Assembly (NCBI GenBank): GCA_035371485.1
Contig: DAOOWV010000007.1
Span: 1 to 42,760 of the forward strand
DNA from: DAOOWV01 sp035371485
Lineage (GTDB): Bacteria; Patescibacteriota; Dojkabacteria; JAFGLO01
DNA: 42,760 nucleotides
Direction: 5' to 3'
Shown here piece after piece: positions 1 through 9,660 of the stretch. The notes under the pieces were generated by a model. The model ran no database searches and was not told the DNA's origin. It saw only the letters and a list, made by a program, of their open reading frames with translations. How positions within the stretch are numbered: position 1 is the stretch's first letter; the number at the start of each line of letters is the position of its first letter. The position numbers were made by a program, and so were the translations under genes.

Positions 1-1896
1 CCGATCCACTAAAACCAGCCTTGTTTGGGGCAGTTGTCCCTATTCCTACATTACCTACATTATAATAAATGTCACTACCAGTTTGACTCCATAAATCGCT
101 ATTTGTATCTATATCTGCTCTACAAGCCCACGCGGTCCCAGTCCAATAACTATANNNNNNNNNNNNNNNNNNNNNNNNNNNNNNNNNNNNNNNNNNNNNN
201 NNNNNNNNNNNNNNNNNNNNNNNNNNNNNNNNNNNNNNNNNNNNNNNNNNNNNNTCGTTACAAGTGGTAACGTTACTCCCGTCCCTGTACTACTACTTAA
301 CTCTCTCGTACTTGATGTATATCCTAAATTCGTACCTACAAATGGAACTGATACTGTTAGTTGACTGCCATTCCACGTCAATCCACTTCCTGCTATCTGA
401 CTCCCTCTCTCTAAATATGCCGTATTTCCATAATCTCCCCTATACGCCGTCGTAGACGTCGTACCTAACACCAAACTACTCGTACCTGCTCCTATCGCCG
501 TTCTAAACGTACTCGCATCCAACGCACTTACACTATTATCTGCATTAACACTCAAAAAAGTTATCGCTCCTGGATTACTCATCGTAAATAAATTATTACC
601 TACTGTCGTCGCTCCCAAATCTCCCGTACTCATAGCTCTCGTATTCACTCCCGTTACATGTCCATCCGTATTCACCAATACACTACTTATTACATTCGCT
701 CCACTTAAGGCCGTCAACGGAGCATTTAAAAATCCCGTAGGATGCGTATATACCGTATTTGTATCTATATCTGCTCTACAAGCCCACGCGGTCCCAGTCC
801 AATAACTATACTCCCCAGATCCACACGTAACCGCATTCGTACTTAACGTCGTACTTCCTCCCAAACTAACTATTCCTCCTCCACTTAATCCATTACCAGC
901 CGTTACTGTCAAACTACTATTTAACAACATCGCATTCGTTACTCCTCCCGTCGCTATACTTATCGTTCCACTCGTCGTTATCGGTCCTCCTGTCAATCCT
1001 GATCCCGTATCTACACTCGTCACTGTCCCTGGCTGAGCTCCACTTGCTATTCCATCCAACTTACTCTTATCTGTTTCACTCATTAATCCCGCTAAACTCG
1101 TCGTTACAAGTGGTAACGTTACTCCCGTCCCTGTACTACTACTTAACTCTCTCGTTTCAGCTAAAAATTCTAAATCAGTTCCAATATAGGGATTAACAAT
1201 TGATAAAACTCCATCACTCCAAATCAATCCTGTTCCTGCAATTTGACTACCTCTTTCAGCATAAGCTAAATCCCATAAATCATCTTTTCTTATATCATTT
1301 ATAAAAATACCCTTTACCCCAATATTACCATTTACATCTAAGGATTGTTTTGGATCTAAAGCTCCAATACCCACCCTATTTCCCAATAAATAAATATTTC
1401 TTCCACTTGTTGTACGAATATATACATCTTTATTTAATCCACCATTCACATTTTCAGAAGTAAAAGAATAGGCAGAAGAGCTTAATTTCGCCCTTGGATA
1501 CATTTCACTGTCAAAACTTGAAGCAGTACTCTTTTTTACAGCTACAGAAACATAATAGTCTTCATTGAAGGATAAATTTATAGGGAGAATACTCCCAAGA
1601 TCTACACCAAAATACCCGTACTTTACCAACACATTGTAATGAACTTCTGGTCCCCAAACCAAACTTCCTCCACTAGCTGAATTATACAATCTAAAAACCA
1701 TATCAAATCTTTCTCCCTCGTTACTTTCTCCCACAACATTACCTTGTGAATCTCTTAGTCTTCCTGTATATGAAATAGTTTTACCTGCATAGGAATTATC
1801 TATAGACATAATTCCCACCATAAAAACAATTGCAATACTTATTACACCTAAAGTAATTTTTAAAATGGTTGCCTTTGAATTTTTATTTTTTATCAT
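1..1896 (-). CDS. Modular repetitive surface protein (partial, 3' end off window; interrupted by scaffold gap)
   Basis: Exported surface protein of unknown function. An N-terminal membrane anchor or signal segment (residues about 14-33) is followed by a beta-rich head (about 40-150) with the 'YTGRLRDSQGNVV' and 'AKLSSSAYSF' features of large CPR tail-fibre-like surface proteins. Low-complexity Thr/Ser/Gly repeats come next. The start is the ATG at 1894-1896, which overlaps the upstream gene's end by 14 bases. A run of 100 Ns (155-254) lies inside an internal repeat. Beyond the gap the true frame reads YSYWTGTAWACRADIDTN and continues as NVGNVGIGTTAPNKAG to base 1, so the gene leaves the window; an apparent stop near base 109 only arises because the placeholder gap is the wrong length. 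The repeat part (about 255-1155) is richer in C and G than the AT-rich head, suggesting separate origins. Confidence 0.8.
100..1155. repeat. Two direct copies of a coding repeat in the surface protein
   Basis: Bases 100-154 match 756-810 and bases 255-309 match 1101-1155, in the same order. The left copy is broken by the N run and the right copy is intact. At the protein level a more diverged motif ('AYLERGSQIAGSGLTW' and 'AYAERGSQIAGTGLIW') is also duplicated, so the gene grew by internal duplication. Confidence 0.85.
155..254. other. Scaffold gap (100 Ns) inside a coding repeat
   Basis: Exactly 100 Ns, a usual placeholder for a gap of unknown size. The 55 bases on its left (100-154) are identical to 756-810 and the 55 bases on its right (255-309) are identical to 1101-1155. 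In the intact copy these blocks are separated by 290 bases. A 290-base filler would restore the reading frame, while 100 bases does not. Confidence 0.95.
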
Positions 1897-3367
1897 TTTG
1901 CGAAGACTTTATGTAAATATTTTTGTTTATAATTGTAGGAGATCTCCTACCTTTTATTTCTAATACATCATTACTAACTCCATATCCTTTTTCATCTAAA
2001 ACAGATAATTTGTATAAACCTTTAGGAACAATCAAGCGATAGACAGCTGAATCATCTGTTATATATACACCTTTTATTTCATCAAAGCTCTCATCACGTG
2101 CTACAACCATTGATCTTTCCTTTATCTTCTCCTTGCCAAAATATATTTTCCCATATTTATTTCCACCATTACAACGATACCATAAGTATACAATAAATAC
2201 CCACAGATACCAAACCAAAATCGCAACATTTATAAAGCTAAAATCGTTAAAAACTCTATGTAAAACTATCAATGTTGTAAAAATATATGCAACATTAGAA
2301 ATCACATTCAAAACTCCACCTAGACGAAATAATCGTCTTCTCACCCAGAACTTGAAGTTTTTATTTTTATCAATTGGATCAATGGGAATAAAAGCCTCCT
2401 GTATTTCATCAATCTTTTTTATTTTCTCACCGAGATATATTTTCCTACCAAGAGAATCAACTCTTTTACTAAAAACAGTACTTGGAAATTTAAATCCTTG
2501 TTTATATACTTTTACTTCTTTAACCTGAGAAATCTTTCTTAAACTATACATACCATAAATGTCGGTAACAACACTCTCAATAAGTTTTCCTTCATCATTA
2601 AAACATCTTATTATTGCTAAAGATACTGGTTCATATGTCTCTGAATTATATACAAAACCAACATAACTACCTCTAACCCAAATTCCAAATAATGACAAAA
2701 TATTTGAAAAGACTAACCTAGAAATGCCCCAGAAATCGGTTACACCTAAAAACGAAACTGCACTTAATACAGATGTTAAAATCGTTACAGAGGCAACATT
2801 AACTATCATAACCCAATCATCCTTAAGATAACTATCAACTGCCTTAATATTTATTGTTTCACTGTTTATAACATCCTTTACAAAGGTAACAACATCGTCA
2901 ACTACTTTGGTTATAATTGTTTCAATATTATCATCCCCAATAGCTACATCTACATCTCCAATAACTATACAGTCAGAGGTAACTATTCTACATTCTTCAC
3001 ACTTCAAATTTCCATCATTATAATCACCGTAACTTTCACACGAAGCTCCTTCAGGAAAAATTACATCACACTGTTCATCTCCTTCAATCACACCATTTCC
3101 ACATATGAATTGTAATTTATCCCAATTACTTCCATTAAACAACAAATTTTCATTACCTTCTGAATGTCCCGAGGCTGAATCTCCAATACTGTATTCTATT
3201 GAATAGTTTTCTGATTCAGAAACCCCAACAGAACCAGCTTCTACAACATTTGTTTTTAAAACTATAAGTAAAAGGCTTCCAATACCAAAATATAATGCGA
3301 AAAGAAAGAAGCTACTTTTGCGAAATACTCTTTTATTTTTAATACAATTTGAATTCCCCATAGACAA
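1883..3367 (-). CDS. Membrane protein with Myxococcus-type Cys-rich motif and carboxypeptidase-regulatory-like domains
   Basis: 494 residues; probably a surface or cell-envelope protein. Visible parts in order are an N-terminal membrane segment (about 19-37), the motif CGNGVIEGDEQCD (89-101) with further cysteines to about 133, which is typical of the Myxococcus cysteine-rich repeat (DUF4215), then hydrophobic helices (about 186-230). A beta-sandwich resembling the carboxypeptidase regulatory-like domain follows (about 235-300), then two more membrane helices (about 350-395) and a second short beta domain near the C-terminus. The last 14 bases overlap the start of the large surface protein, so the two are probably co-transcribed and translationally coupled. 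Function is unknown; a role as anchor or partner of the surface protein is an inference from overlap only. Confidence 0.75.
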   Translation of the reverse strand: MSMGNSNCIKNKRVFRKSSFFLFALYFGIGSLLLIVLKTNVVEAGSVGVSESENYSIEYSIGDSASGHSEGNENLLFNGSNWDKLQFICGNGVIEGDEQCDVIFPEGASCESYGDYNDGNLKCEECRIVTSDCIVIGDVDVAIGDDNIETIITKVVDDVVTFVKDVINSETINIKAVDSYLKDDWVMIVNVASVTILTSVLSAVSFLGVTDFWGISRLVFSNILSLFGIWVRGSYVGFVYNSETYEPVSLAIIRCFNDEGKLIESVVTDIYGMYSLRKISQVKEVKVYKQGFKFPSTVFSKRVDSLGRKIYLGEKIKKIDEIQEAFIPIDPIDKNKNFKFWVRRRLFRLGGVLNVISNVAYIFTTLIVLHRVFNDFSFINVAILVWYLWVFIVYLWYRCNGGNKYGKIYFGKEKIKERSMVVARDESFDEIKGVYITDDSAVYRLIVPKGLYKLSVLDEKGYGVSNDVLEIKGRRSPTIINKNIYIKSSQNDKK

Positions 3368-3449
3368 AACGGACAGAATAAATGATATTAGAAATGATAA
3401 CTTATTAAATTATTTATGTCAAGTTACAATTTTTAACTCAATTATAATC

Positions 3450-3533
3450 TGCCGAAGAAGGGAATCGAACCCTTACTTCCTTACGGAAATACGCCTCTGA
3501 AGCGTACGTGTCTGCCAATTCCACCACTTCGGC
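3450..3533 (-). tRNA. tRNA-Leu (anticodon CAG)
   Basis: Class II tRNA with a long variable arm. The acceptor stem GCCGAAG/CTTCGGC is perfect, the anticodon loop is TTCAGAG (anticodon CAG) and the discriminator base is A. The CCA end is not encoded; the next bases are GAT. It lies between the membrane protein gene and the R15P isomerase. Confidence 0.95.
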
Positions 3534-3595
3534 CCTCAATAAATAATAATTAATACCCACTCCTCTATCATTTCTCATATATCACCTATCACTTA

Positions 3596-4543
3596 TTAAA
3601 TAATCCACGAGTATTCATATACTGCTTTTTGATACACATCTTTAGGGGCAACAACTCCGAATTCAGTAATATATCCGGTTATTAATTCGGGAGGAATCAC
3701 TTCAAAAGCAGGATTTATCAACTTTAGACCTTCAGGAGCATCATCCCATATTTCCTTTGCTGACCTTAGTTCAATCTCAATCGGACTATAAACGGTAGAA
3801 ACATCAATTTTCAATAATGGTCCAACGACATATATTGGCTTACCAGAAGCAGAACACGCCAACGCTAGTCCCATACTTCCAACTTTATTAATTGCACTTC
3901 CATCAGCATTAATTTGATCAACGCCTATTATTAAAGCATCTATCGGAATGTACTTTTCTTGAATAATAAAAGATGGTGCAGCACTATCAACAATCATTGT
4001 TGTTTTGACTCCCTGATCAATTAGATTTCTTGAAGTGATTCTACCCTGAAAGAGTGGTCTCGTTTCAGTTGAAATAACAGTTAGATCACCATTTCTTGTT
4101 CCTTTTACACCAACTAATACACCAACAGCCGTTGAAGAATGGCAATGAGTTAATATCTCATTACAATCCTTAAGAGTTTCAATGCCATATTTTACTATGT
4201 CTTTTTTCGTACCCTGAATCATATCTTTATACTCAGAAAACAATTCCTCAGAAGCATCAACTACTTGAGAAAAGCTTGTTGCTGTTGAAAACCTAACAAC
4301 TAATTCGTAAGTTACAAACTTAACTAGGTTTTTAGCAAGAGGCTCATTGGGTCTTGCATTAGCAATTTCAAGTCCAAATTCTTTCAATTCATTGATGAAA
4401 CTTTTCTTATCCTTATATTTCACTTCTTCATATTGCTGTATCCAAAGTTGCATACAATTAACGGTTGCTAAAGCAACATTAGTTGCCCCTTGTATTTTTA
4501 TGGCTTTAATGTCAGAAACAATTGAGGCAATTTCACCATTCAT
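3596..4543 (-). CDS. Ribose-1,5-bisphosphate isomerase (aIF2B/MtnA family)
   Basis: 315 residues, full length for the family. In archaea and many CPR bacteria this enzyme converts ribose-1,5-bisphosphate to ribulose-1,5-bisphosphate, between AMP phosphorylase and form II/III RuBisCO. The sequence shows the N-terminal DIKAIKIQGATNVA element (11-24), THCHSST with candidate catalytic Cys134 (131-138), the phosphate-binding ETRPLFQGR (160-168), and GVDQINADGS with candidate catalytic Asp209 (207-216). These match the R15P isomerase subgroup better than methylthioribose-1-phosphate isomerase. AMP phosphorylase and RuBisCO are not in this window. A good promoter lies just upstream (4578-4606). A short dispersed ATGATA-type repeat begins right at the stop codon. 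Confidence 0.85.
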   Translation of the reverse strand: MNGEIASIVSDIKAIKIQGATNVALATVNCMQLWIQQYEEVKYKDKKSFINELKEFGLEIANARPNEPLAKNLVKFVTYELVVRFSTATSFSQVVDASEELFSEYKDMIQGTKKDIVKYGIETLKDCNEILTHCHSSTAVGVLVGVKGTRNGDLTVISTETRPLFQGRITSRNLIDQGVKTTMIVDSAAPSFIIQEKYIPIDALIIGVDQINADGSAINKVGSMGLALACSASGKPIYVVGPLLKIDVSTVYSPIEIELRSAKEIWDDAPEGLKLINPAFEVIPPELITGYITEFGVVAPKDVYQKAVYEYSWII

Positions 4544-4577
4544 TATAATATTTTTTCATAAATTACTTATTTGCATC

Positions 4578-4606
4578 AGTATACCAGATTGTACTTAATT
4601 TGTTAA
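4578..4606 (-). promoter_or_regulatory. Putative promoter of the R15P isomerase gene
   Basis: Read on the minus strand: -35 TTAACA (4601-4606), 17-base spacer, -10 TATACT (4578-4583). It is about 35 bases before the ATG at 4541-4543. Confidence 0.55.
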
Positions 4607-4690
4607 ACTTTATCTTGGTATTAATATTGATTATGCTAAAAAGTCAAACAGGTATTCAATTGCTACGTTTTCAGTATTAAAATAGACGAT

Positions 4691-5311
4691 TTATTTTACC
4701 TTATATTTTTTATGTGTTATTTTTCTATCTTGTTGATACCACACATTAGGTTTGATCTTCATTATCAAATCAAAAAGCTCTTTCGCTACATCTGTATGTA
4801 AAATATCTTTTTCACTATCTTCCTTTATTCTTCTTAAAGCTTCTTGATTTCCCTGCAATGCAAGTTCCTGCAAAGAAAGAAAGTAATCCAAACAATCAGC
4901 ATCTTTTGCAACCTTTGATTCTAAAGATTTCCTTTCATGATACTCATCTAGTGTTTGCCTTACAAACTTTGAAGATTGCCCCATTAACTTTAACTGCGAT
5001 TTCATAGCTTTTTCCTCGTCAACTTTAGCATAGCTCTTTTGATGCCAATTAAGATCACCCGTTCTGGCTTCAACTAAATCATGAAACATCGCCATTAAAA
5101 TAGTTTTATAGACATCTACTCCCACTTCATTTGCAAGAAAAAATGCTATCATTGTTACTCGCTGTGAGTGCTCAGCAACAGATTCAACATCTTGTAACAT
5201 GTGTAAATTATAAGCTCTTTGAAGTTTCCTCAATGATCCAATTTCATAAAACAAGGTTACCAAACCATCATATTTACTCATTATTTTTACATACAATTTA
5301 TATACAATCAA
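4691..5311 (-). CDS. HD-domain phosphohydrolase (YfbR-like 5'-nucleotidase type)
   Basis: 206 residues if the first ATG is used; the internal ATG at 5279-5281 (residue 11, MSKYDGL) is an equally good or better start because family members begin near there. The HD-fold ligands are visible: His48 in VAEHSQRV, the His77-Asp78 pair in MAMFHDLVEARTGD, and a downstream Asp in KDADCLDYF. The EARTGD motif is typical of the HD_3/YfbR group, whose studied members dephosphorylate deoxynucleoside monophosphates. Substrate is not proven here. It lies downstream of nothing obvious and is divergent from the NUDIX gene at 5432, which may point to nucleotide housekeeping. Confidence 0.75.
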   Translation of the reverse strand: MIVYKLYVKIMSKYDGLVTLFYEIGSLRKLQRAYNLHMLQDVESVAEHSQRVTMIAFFLANEVGVDVYKTILMAMFHDLVEARTGDLNWHQKSYAKVDEEKAMKSQLKLMGQSSKFVRQTLDEYHERKSLESKVAKDADCLDYFLSLQELALQGNQEALRRIKEDSEKDILHTDVAKELFDLIMKIKPNVWYQQDRKITHKKYKVK

Positions 5312-5431
5312 AACAATATCATAATAAGATCAATGGTGTCAATAAACCAATTTAACCTTAAATATTAAAAGAAATTTCAATATGTTATACTTAAGTATTA
5401 AGATTTTCTTTAAATTATTTATTCAAAAAAT

Positions 5432-5989
5432 ATGGATAAAAACGGACCTTTTATAATTAGTTCAAGCGAGATTAAATACCAGAATCCATGGATAACGGTG
5501 AAAGAAGACAAAATAAAAAGACTTGACGGAAAACCAGGAATTTTTGGAACAGTAACTATGCAGGCTGGTGTTTCAATACTTCCAATTGACAATCAAGGTT
5601 TCGTTTATCTTACCAGTGAATTTCGTTATGCAATTAAAATAAATAGTATCGAATCTGTTAGTGGAGGAATTAATACTAATGAAAAGCCATTACAATGTGC
5701 CAAAAGAGAATTAAAAGAGGAGTTAGGAATCAAGGCAAAATCATGGATAAACTTAGGTTTTGTTAATCCTTTTACTTCACTAATAGACTCACCTGCTTAT
5801 CTTTTTTTGGCAAAAGACCTTAGCTTCTCTCAATCACAACAAGATGGAAATGAAAAGATTGACCAATTGAAGATCAAGTTTGAAAAAGCAGTAGAAATGG
5901 TAATGAAAAGTAAAATTACTCATGGGCCCAGCTGTGTACTTATCTTAAAAGCACAACAATATCTTTCAAGAGCCTCGCAAAACAAGTAA
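5432..5989 (+). CDS. NUDIX hydrolase (ADP-ribose pyrophosphatase-like)
   Basis: 185 residues. A perfect Nudix box (Gx5Ex7REUxEExGU) covers residues 78-100, with Gly78, Glu84, Arg92, Glu93, Glu96, Glu97 and Gly99. The N-terminal 'NPWITVKEDKIKRLDG' strand and the box position about 80 residues in resemble ADP-ribose or nucleoside-diphosphate-sugar pyrophosphatases, which cleave X-diphosphate substrates with Mg2+. The start is an ATG after an AT-rich leader without Shine-Dalgarno sequence. It converges with leuS, with only 31 bases between the two stops. Confidence 0.85.
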   Translation: MDKNGPFIISSSEIKYQNPWITVKEDKIKRLDGKPGIFGTVTMQAGVSILPIDNQGFVYLTSEFRYAIKINSIESVSGGINTNEKPLQCAKRELKEELGIKAKSWINLGFVNPFTSLIDSPAYLFLAKDLSFSQSQQDGNEKIDQLKIKFEKAVEMVMKSKITHGPSCVLILKAQQYLSRASQNK

Positions 5990-6020
5990 GAAAGATAAAA
6001 AAGCGTGTTCTTTGTCTTTC

Positions 6021-9000
6021 TCAAATAACCACTGAAAAAATCTTTCCTTTGACATAAAACACTTTCTTCGGAGTAAATTCATTTCCCCCATTTAATAAAT
6101 AGGTCTTTAATTTCGCGTCGTCTAATATAATTTTTGTCAATTCTTCTTGAGTTGCCTCTTTATTAGCTTTTACAGTACCTCTCATTTTTCCATTAATTTG
6201 TACGGAAATTGTGACAAAATCATTAATGAGCAAATCAGAATTAAACTCCGGCCATCTTTCTGTATGAATAGATTTATAATCACCCGACTCTTCCTCAAAA
6301 ATACAGCTCCATAGCTCTTCAGTTATGAATGGTGCAAAAGGGGAAAAGATAATCAAAAACTTCTTCCACACCTTCAATGAAACCTTCTCCTCCTGAGACA
6401 AAAAGTTAATAAATTCCATTGCTTTACTAACACAAGTATTAAACTTTAATTCTGGAATACTCTCCTCATAATATTTAATTAACGATGTTACTGCAATCTC
6501 TTGTTCTTCTGAAGTAAAATCTCTCGAAACATCGATCTCTCTTACAAGTTTTACTCCTAATTTCCATATTTTACCCAAAAACCTGAACACACCCATTTCT
6601 CCTTTAGTATTCCAAGCCTTTGCGTCCTCCAAAGGCCCCATAAACATCTCATATAATCTCAATGTATCAGCACCGTGCCTTTCAATAACTTCTATTGGAT
6701 TTATTACATTCCCCCATCGCTTACTCATCTTTCTATTATCTTCACCTAGAATTAATCCCTGATGTCTATGATACATAAATGGTTCATCATTATTTACATA
6801 TCCAGCATCGTACAAAACTTTTGTGAAAAACCTAGAATATAATAAATGTCCCGTTACATGTTCGGGCCCACCAATATAGAAATCTACAGGCATCCATGTA
6901 TCTATCAACTCTCTTGAAGCAAACTCTTTATCATTTTTAGAATCCAAATATCTGTAATAATACCAACTACTACACATAAAGGTATCTAAAGTATCATAAT
7001 CCCTTCTCCACCCTTTCCCATATTTTTTCTCAACCCCCTTCTGAAAATCTTTTGAATAAGTTAACGGAGAAACACCAGTTGGCATAAAATCTACATCATC
7101 AGGAAGTTTTACAGGAAGATCATCTTCATGTACAGGTTTAATATCAAGAATAACAGAAGAGATAATTTCATCCAACAGTTTTGGAAACACTTCACATCCC
7201 CCCTCACATAAGCCACATCCAATATCACGGACACGCACAATACGAGAGAATGGCAAATGATTTTTAATATACTCTTGTGATTCATAAAAAGGAATATCAG
7301 GGTCATTTGTTGAAAGTACAAAAACCACTTCGCCAACATTTTGTTCGACTTTTTTAAAATCAATTACTTGGTTATTTATTTCTTTTAAAAACTCACACTC
7401 ATTCTTGGCACCTTTATTATTCAATTTCATAAACGGCAAAACAGGACAAACAAGAATTAACTTTCTAAACTTTCTACTCTCTGCAAGTTTTAAAGCAATA
7501 TTTGAGCTTAAATAACTTGAAGTAACAACGCAATTTTCACTTTTATATTTCTTAATACTTTCCAAAGCACATTCATACCATTTTTCAAAAGTAGGTAATT
7601 TCACATCCGGTAATTTGGGGGTAACTGATGTAATCCCCATAGAACTAAGCTTGGTTTGAATAGAAGTATAATCTTTATCTGTAGTTGAACTATTCCAAGC
7701 ACACAAATCTAAAACAAACTCAGGCTTTTCCTTATAAAGTAGATTTAATTTCTGTTCTTCATCGCTTAGCGGTTTATAAACCATCGGAACAGGAGCTCCC
7801 CAAAAGCGCTGTCTGGAAACAGACCAATCATGTAATCGACTTACTTCAGTTAATTTACCAACACCTTTTTCTTCTAATTTTTCAATCATCTTTTCTATTG
7901 CCTGTTGAGATGTTAGCCCATTATATTCACCAGAGTTCATTAAGCGACCAAAATCACAGAATTGTTCAGTCTTGTATTTATTTTTATCTGAAATTTTATC
8001 CCATCCCTGTTCAATACAATAGCTTACCCCACGATTCCATATCTCAAACCAATGTAATGCATCCTTTTTGTATTCCTGCATGTTTTTTATCATTTCATCT
8101 GCACTAATCCAAATCAATTTGCTACCTTCCTCATGATCCTCAATATGTCTCTCTTGTGTTTTGTCAGAATTAACAACAACCAACATTCCCTGAGTAATAG
8201 CAATTCTATTTATCAATTTAACAGGATGTCTGTAATGAGAATTCACACCTTCACCAAGCTTAATTACATCCGAAATATCTGTTAAACCAGTTTCTTCATA
8301 TATGCCACGTTTTGCATTATACTCATAACTTTCATTATCTTTTCTACCTTCAGAAACCAATCCATAAGAAAAACCATTTTTTGACCAATCTAATACACCA
8401 TATTTACCAGTAGCTTTATTAAAAATTACTAGACTAACTCCATCCACAAATTGCTCATTTTCACGTGTTTCACCATATTCTTTTACCACAACCTCCTTCA
8501 CTGGTAAATTGTATTTATTCGCAAAAGCCCCATCTCGTTCATCATGAGCAGGAACCCCCATAACCGCACCAGTACCGTAACTCATTACTACATAATCTGA
8601 AACATAAATTGGAATTTCTTCATTACTTATTGGATTAATAGCTTTTATATTCTGAATTAACACACCCGTTTTCTCCTTATCCATCTGACGTTGCAAATCC
8701 GTTTTATTTTTAACAGATGCAATATATTTCTTTACCTCATTATCTAATTTTATCTGTTTTAATATTGGATGTTCAGGAGAAATCACCATAAAGGTAACAC
8801 CACAAATTGTATCTAATCTTGTAGTAAAAACCTCCAAATATGGATTGGAAATTATTGAAGGCTGATCAACTCCGAACTCTGAACTCCGAACTTCGAACTT
8901 GATTTTCGCTCCCTCACTAACTCCAATCCAATCTTTTTGTCTTTTTACGCTCTCCTGTGGCCAATCAACCTTGTCTAAATCATCAGACAACCTTTTAGCA

Positions 9001-9620
9001 TACTCCGTTATCTTTAAATACCACACATCTATTTCTTTTTGTTCTATCGGGGTATCACATCGCTCACATTTATTCTCCCTAACTTGATCATTAGCCAAAA
9101 CTGTCTTGCAACTTGGACACCAATTTGTCATTTGTCTATCTCTATAAGCAAGTCCTTGATTGTACATCAAAAGAAAGAACCATTGTGTAAATTGGTAATA
9201 ATCAGGATTATGACTACCGACTTCTTTTTCCCAATCCACAGAAATTCCCATTCTTTTAATTTGTTCTCTAAAATTGTCAACTGCTGTATCTGTAGATTTT
9301 TTAGGATGTATATTCGTTTTAATAGCGTAATTTTCTGCAGGCAAACCAAACGAATCCCACCCAATAACTTGTAGTACATCCTTTCCTTTCATTCGTTGAA
9401 ATCGAGCATAGATATCACATGCAGTGTAACCTTCTGCGTGACCCACGTGTAATCCTGAACCAGACGGATATGGCAACTGAGGCAAAATATAACATTTATT
9501 AGATCTATTTACTTCTGTTGGGGTTTTATATAAACCTTTATCACTCCAAAACCTTATCCAATTTGATTCAAATTTCTGTGGAGAATAAACATTGGACAAA
9601 TCTTTATTACCGTTTTTCAT
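6021..9620 (-). CDS. leuS: Leucyl-tRNA synthetase with NUDIX-like and RBBP9-like insertions
   Basis: 1199 residues, about 350 more than usual LeuRS. It charges tRNA-Leu. Class I signatures are HVGH (58-61) and KMSKR (964-968); the zinc knuckle Cys168/171/185/188 is present, and the CP1 editing domain has GTGAVMGVPAHDERD (349-363). Two inserts interrupt the fold. The first (about 381-555), between the editing core and NSGEYNGL, looks like a NUDIX domain with a slightly degenerate box at 425-446 (Gly425, Glu430, Arg438, Glu442, Glu443, Gly445; the usual Glu after Arg is Gly439). The second (about 616-828) replaces the short Cys-pair segment between GAPVPMVY and HEDDLPVKLP and resembles the RBBP9/YdeN alpha/beta hydrolase, but its nucleophile motif is SSYLSS instead of GHSxG. 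The gene is intact over 3.6 kb. The start ATG follows a clear promoter. Confidence 0.95.
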   Translation of the reverse strand: MKNGNKDLSNVYSPQKFESNWIRFWSDKGLYKTPTEVNRSNKCYILPQLPYPSGSGLHVGHAEGYTACDIYARFQRMKGKDVLQVIGWDSFGLPAENYAIKTNIHPKKSTDTAVDNFREQIKRMGISVDWEKEVGSHNPDYYQFTQWFFLLMYNQGLAYRDRQMTNWCPSCKTVLANDQVRENKCERCDTPIEQKEIDVWYLKITEYAKRLSDDLDKVDWPQESVKRQKDWIGVSEGAKIKFEVRSSEFGVDQPSIISNPYLEVFTTRLDTICGVTFMVISPEHPILKQIKLDNEVKKYIASVKNKTDLQRQMDKEKTGVLIQNIKAINPISNEEIPIYVSDYVVMSYGTGAVMGVPAHDERDGAFANKYNLPVKEVVVKEYGETRENEQFVDGVSLVIFNKATGKYGVLDWSKNGFSYGLVSEGRKDNESYEYNAKRGIYEETGLTDISDVIKLGEGVNSHYRHPVKLINRIAITQGMLVVVNSDKTQERHIEDHEEGSKLIWISADEMIKNMQEYKKDALHWFEIWNRGVSYCIEQGWDKISDKNKYKTEQFCDFGRLMNSGEYNGLTSQQAIEKMIEKLEEKGVGKLTEVSRLHDWSVSRQRFWGAPVPMVYKPLSDEEQKLNLLYKEKPEFVLDLCAWNSSTTDKDYTSIQTKLSSMGITSVTPKLPDVKLPTFEKWYECALESIKKYKSENCVVTSSYLSSNIALKLAESRKFRKLILVCPVLPFMKLNNKGAKNECEFLKEINNQVIDFKKVEQNVGEVVFVLSTNDPDIPFYESQEYIKNHLPFSRIVRVRDIGCGLCEGGCEVFPKLLDEIISSVILDIKPVHEDDLPVKLPDDVDFMPTGVSPLTYSKDFQKGVEKKYGKGWRRDYDTLDTFMCSSWYYYRYLDSKNDKEFASRELIDTWMPVDFYIGGPEHVTGHLLYSRFFTKVLYDAGYVNNDEPFMYHRHQGLILGEDNRKMSKRWGNVINPIEVIERHGADTLRLYEMFMGPLEDAKAWNTKGEMGVFRFLGKIWKLGVKLVREIDVSRDFTSEEQEIAVTSLIKYYEESIPELKFNTCVSKAMEFINFLSQEEKVSLKVWKKFLIIFSPFAPFITEELWSCIFEEESGDYKSIHTERWPEFNSDLLINDFVTISVQINGKMRGTVKANKEATQEELTKIILDDAKLKTYLLNGGNEFTPKKVFYVKGKIFSVVI

Positions 9621-9660
9621 TTTACTAAAAATAATTTATATCAAAAAAAGACAATAGACA

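Noticed and set aside
25..270. A plus-strand reading frame across the N run
   Set aside because: It is the antisense of the surface protein gene and spans the assembly gap.
7685..8107. 140-codon plus-strand frame inside leuS
   Set aside because: It is antisense to an intact conserved gene, with no promoter or ribosome site and no coding character.
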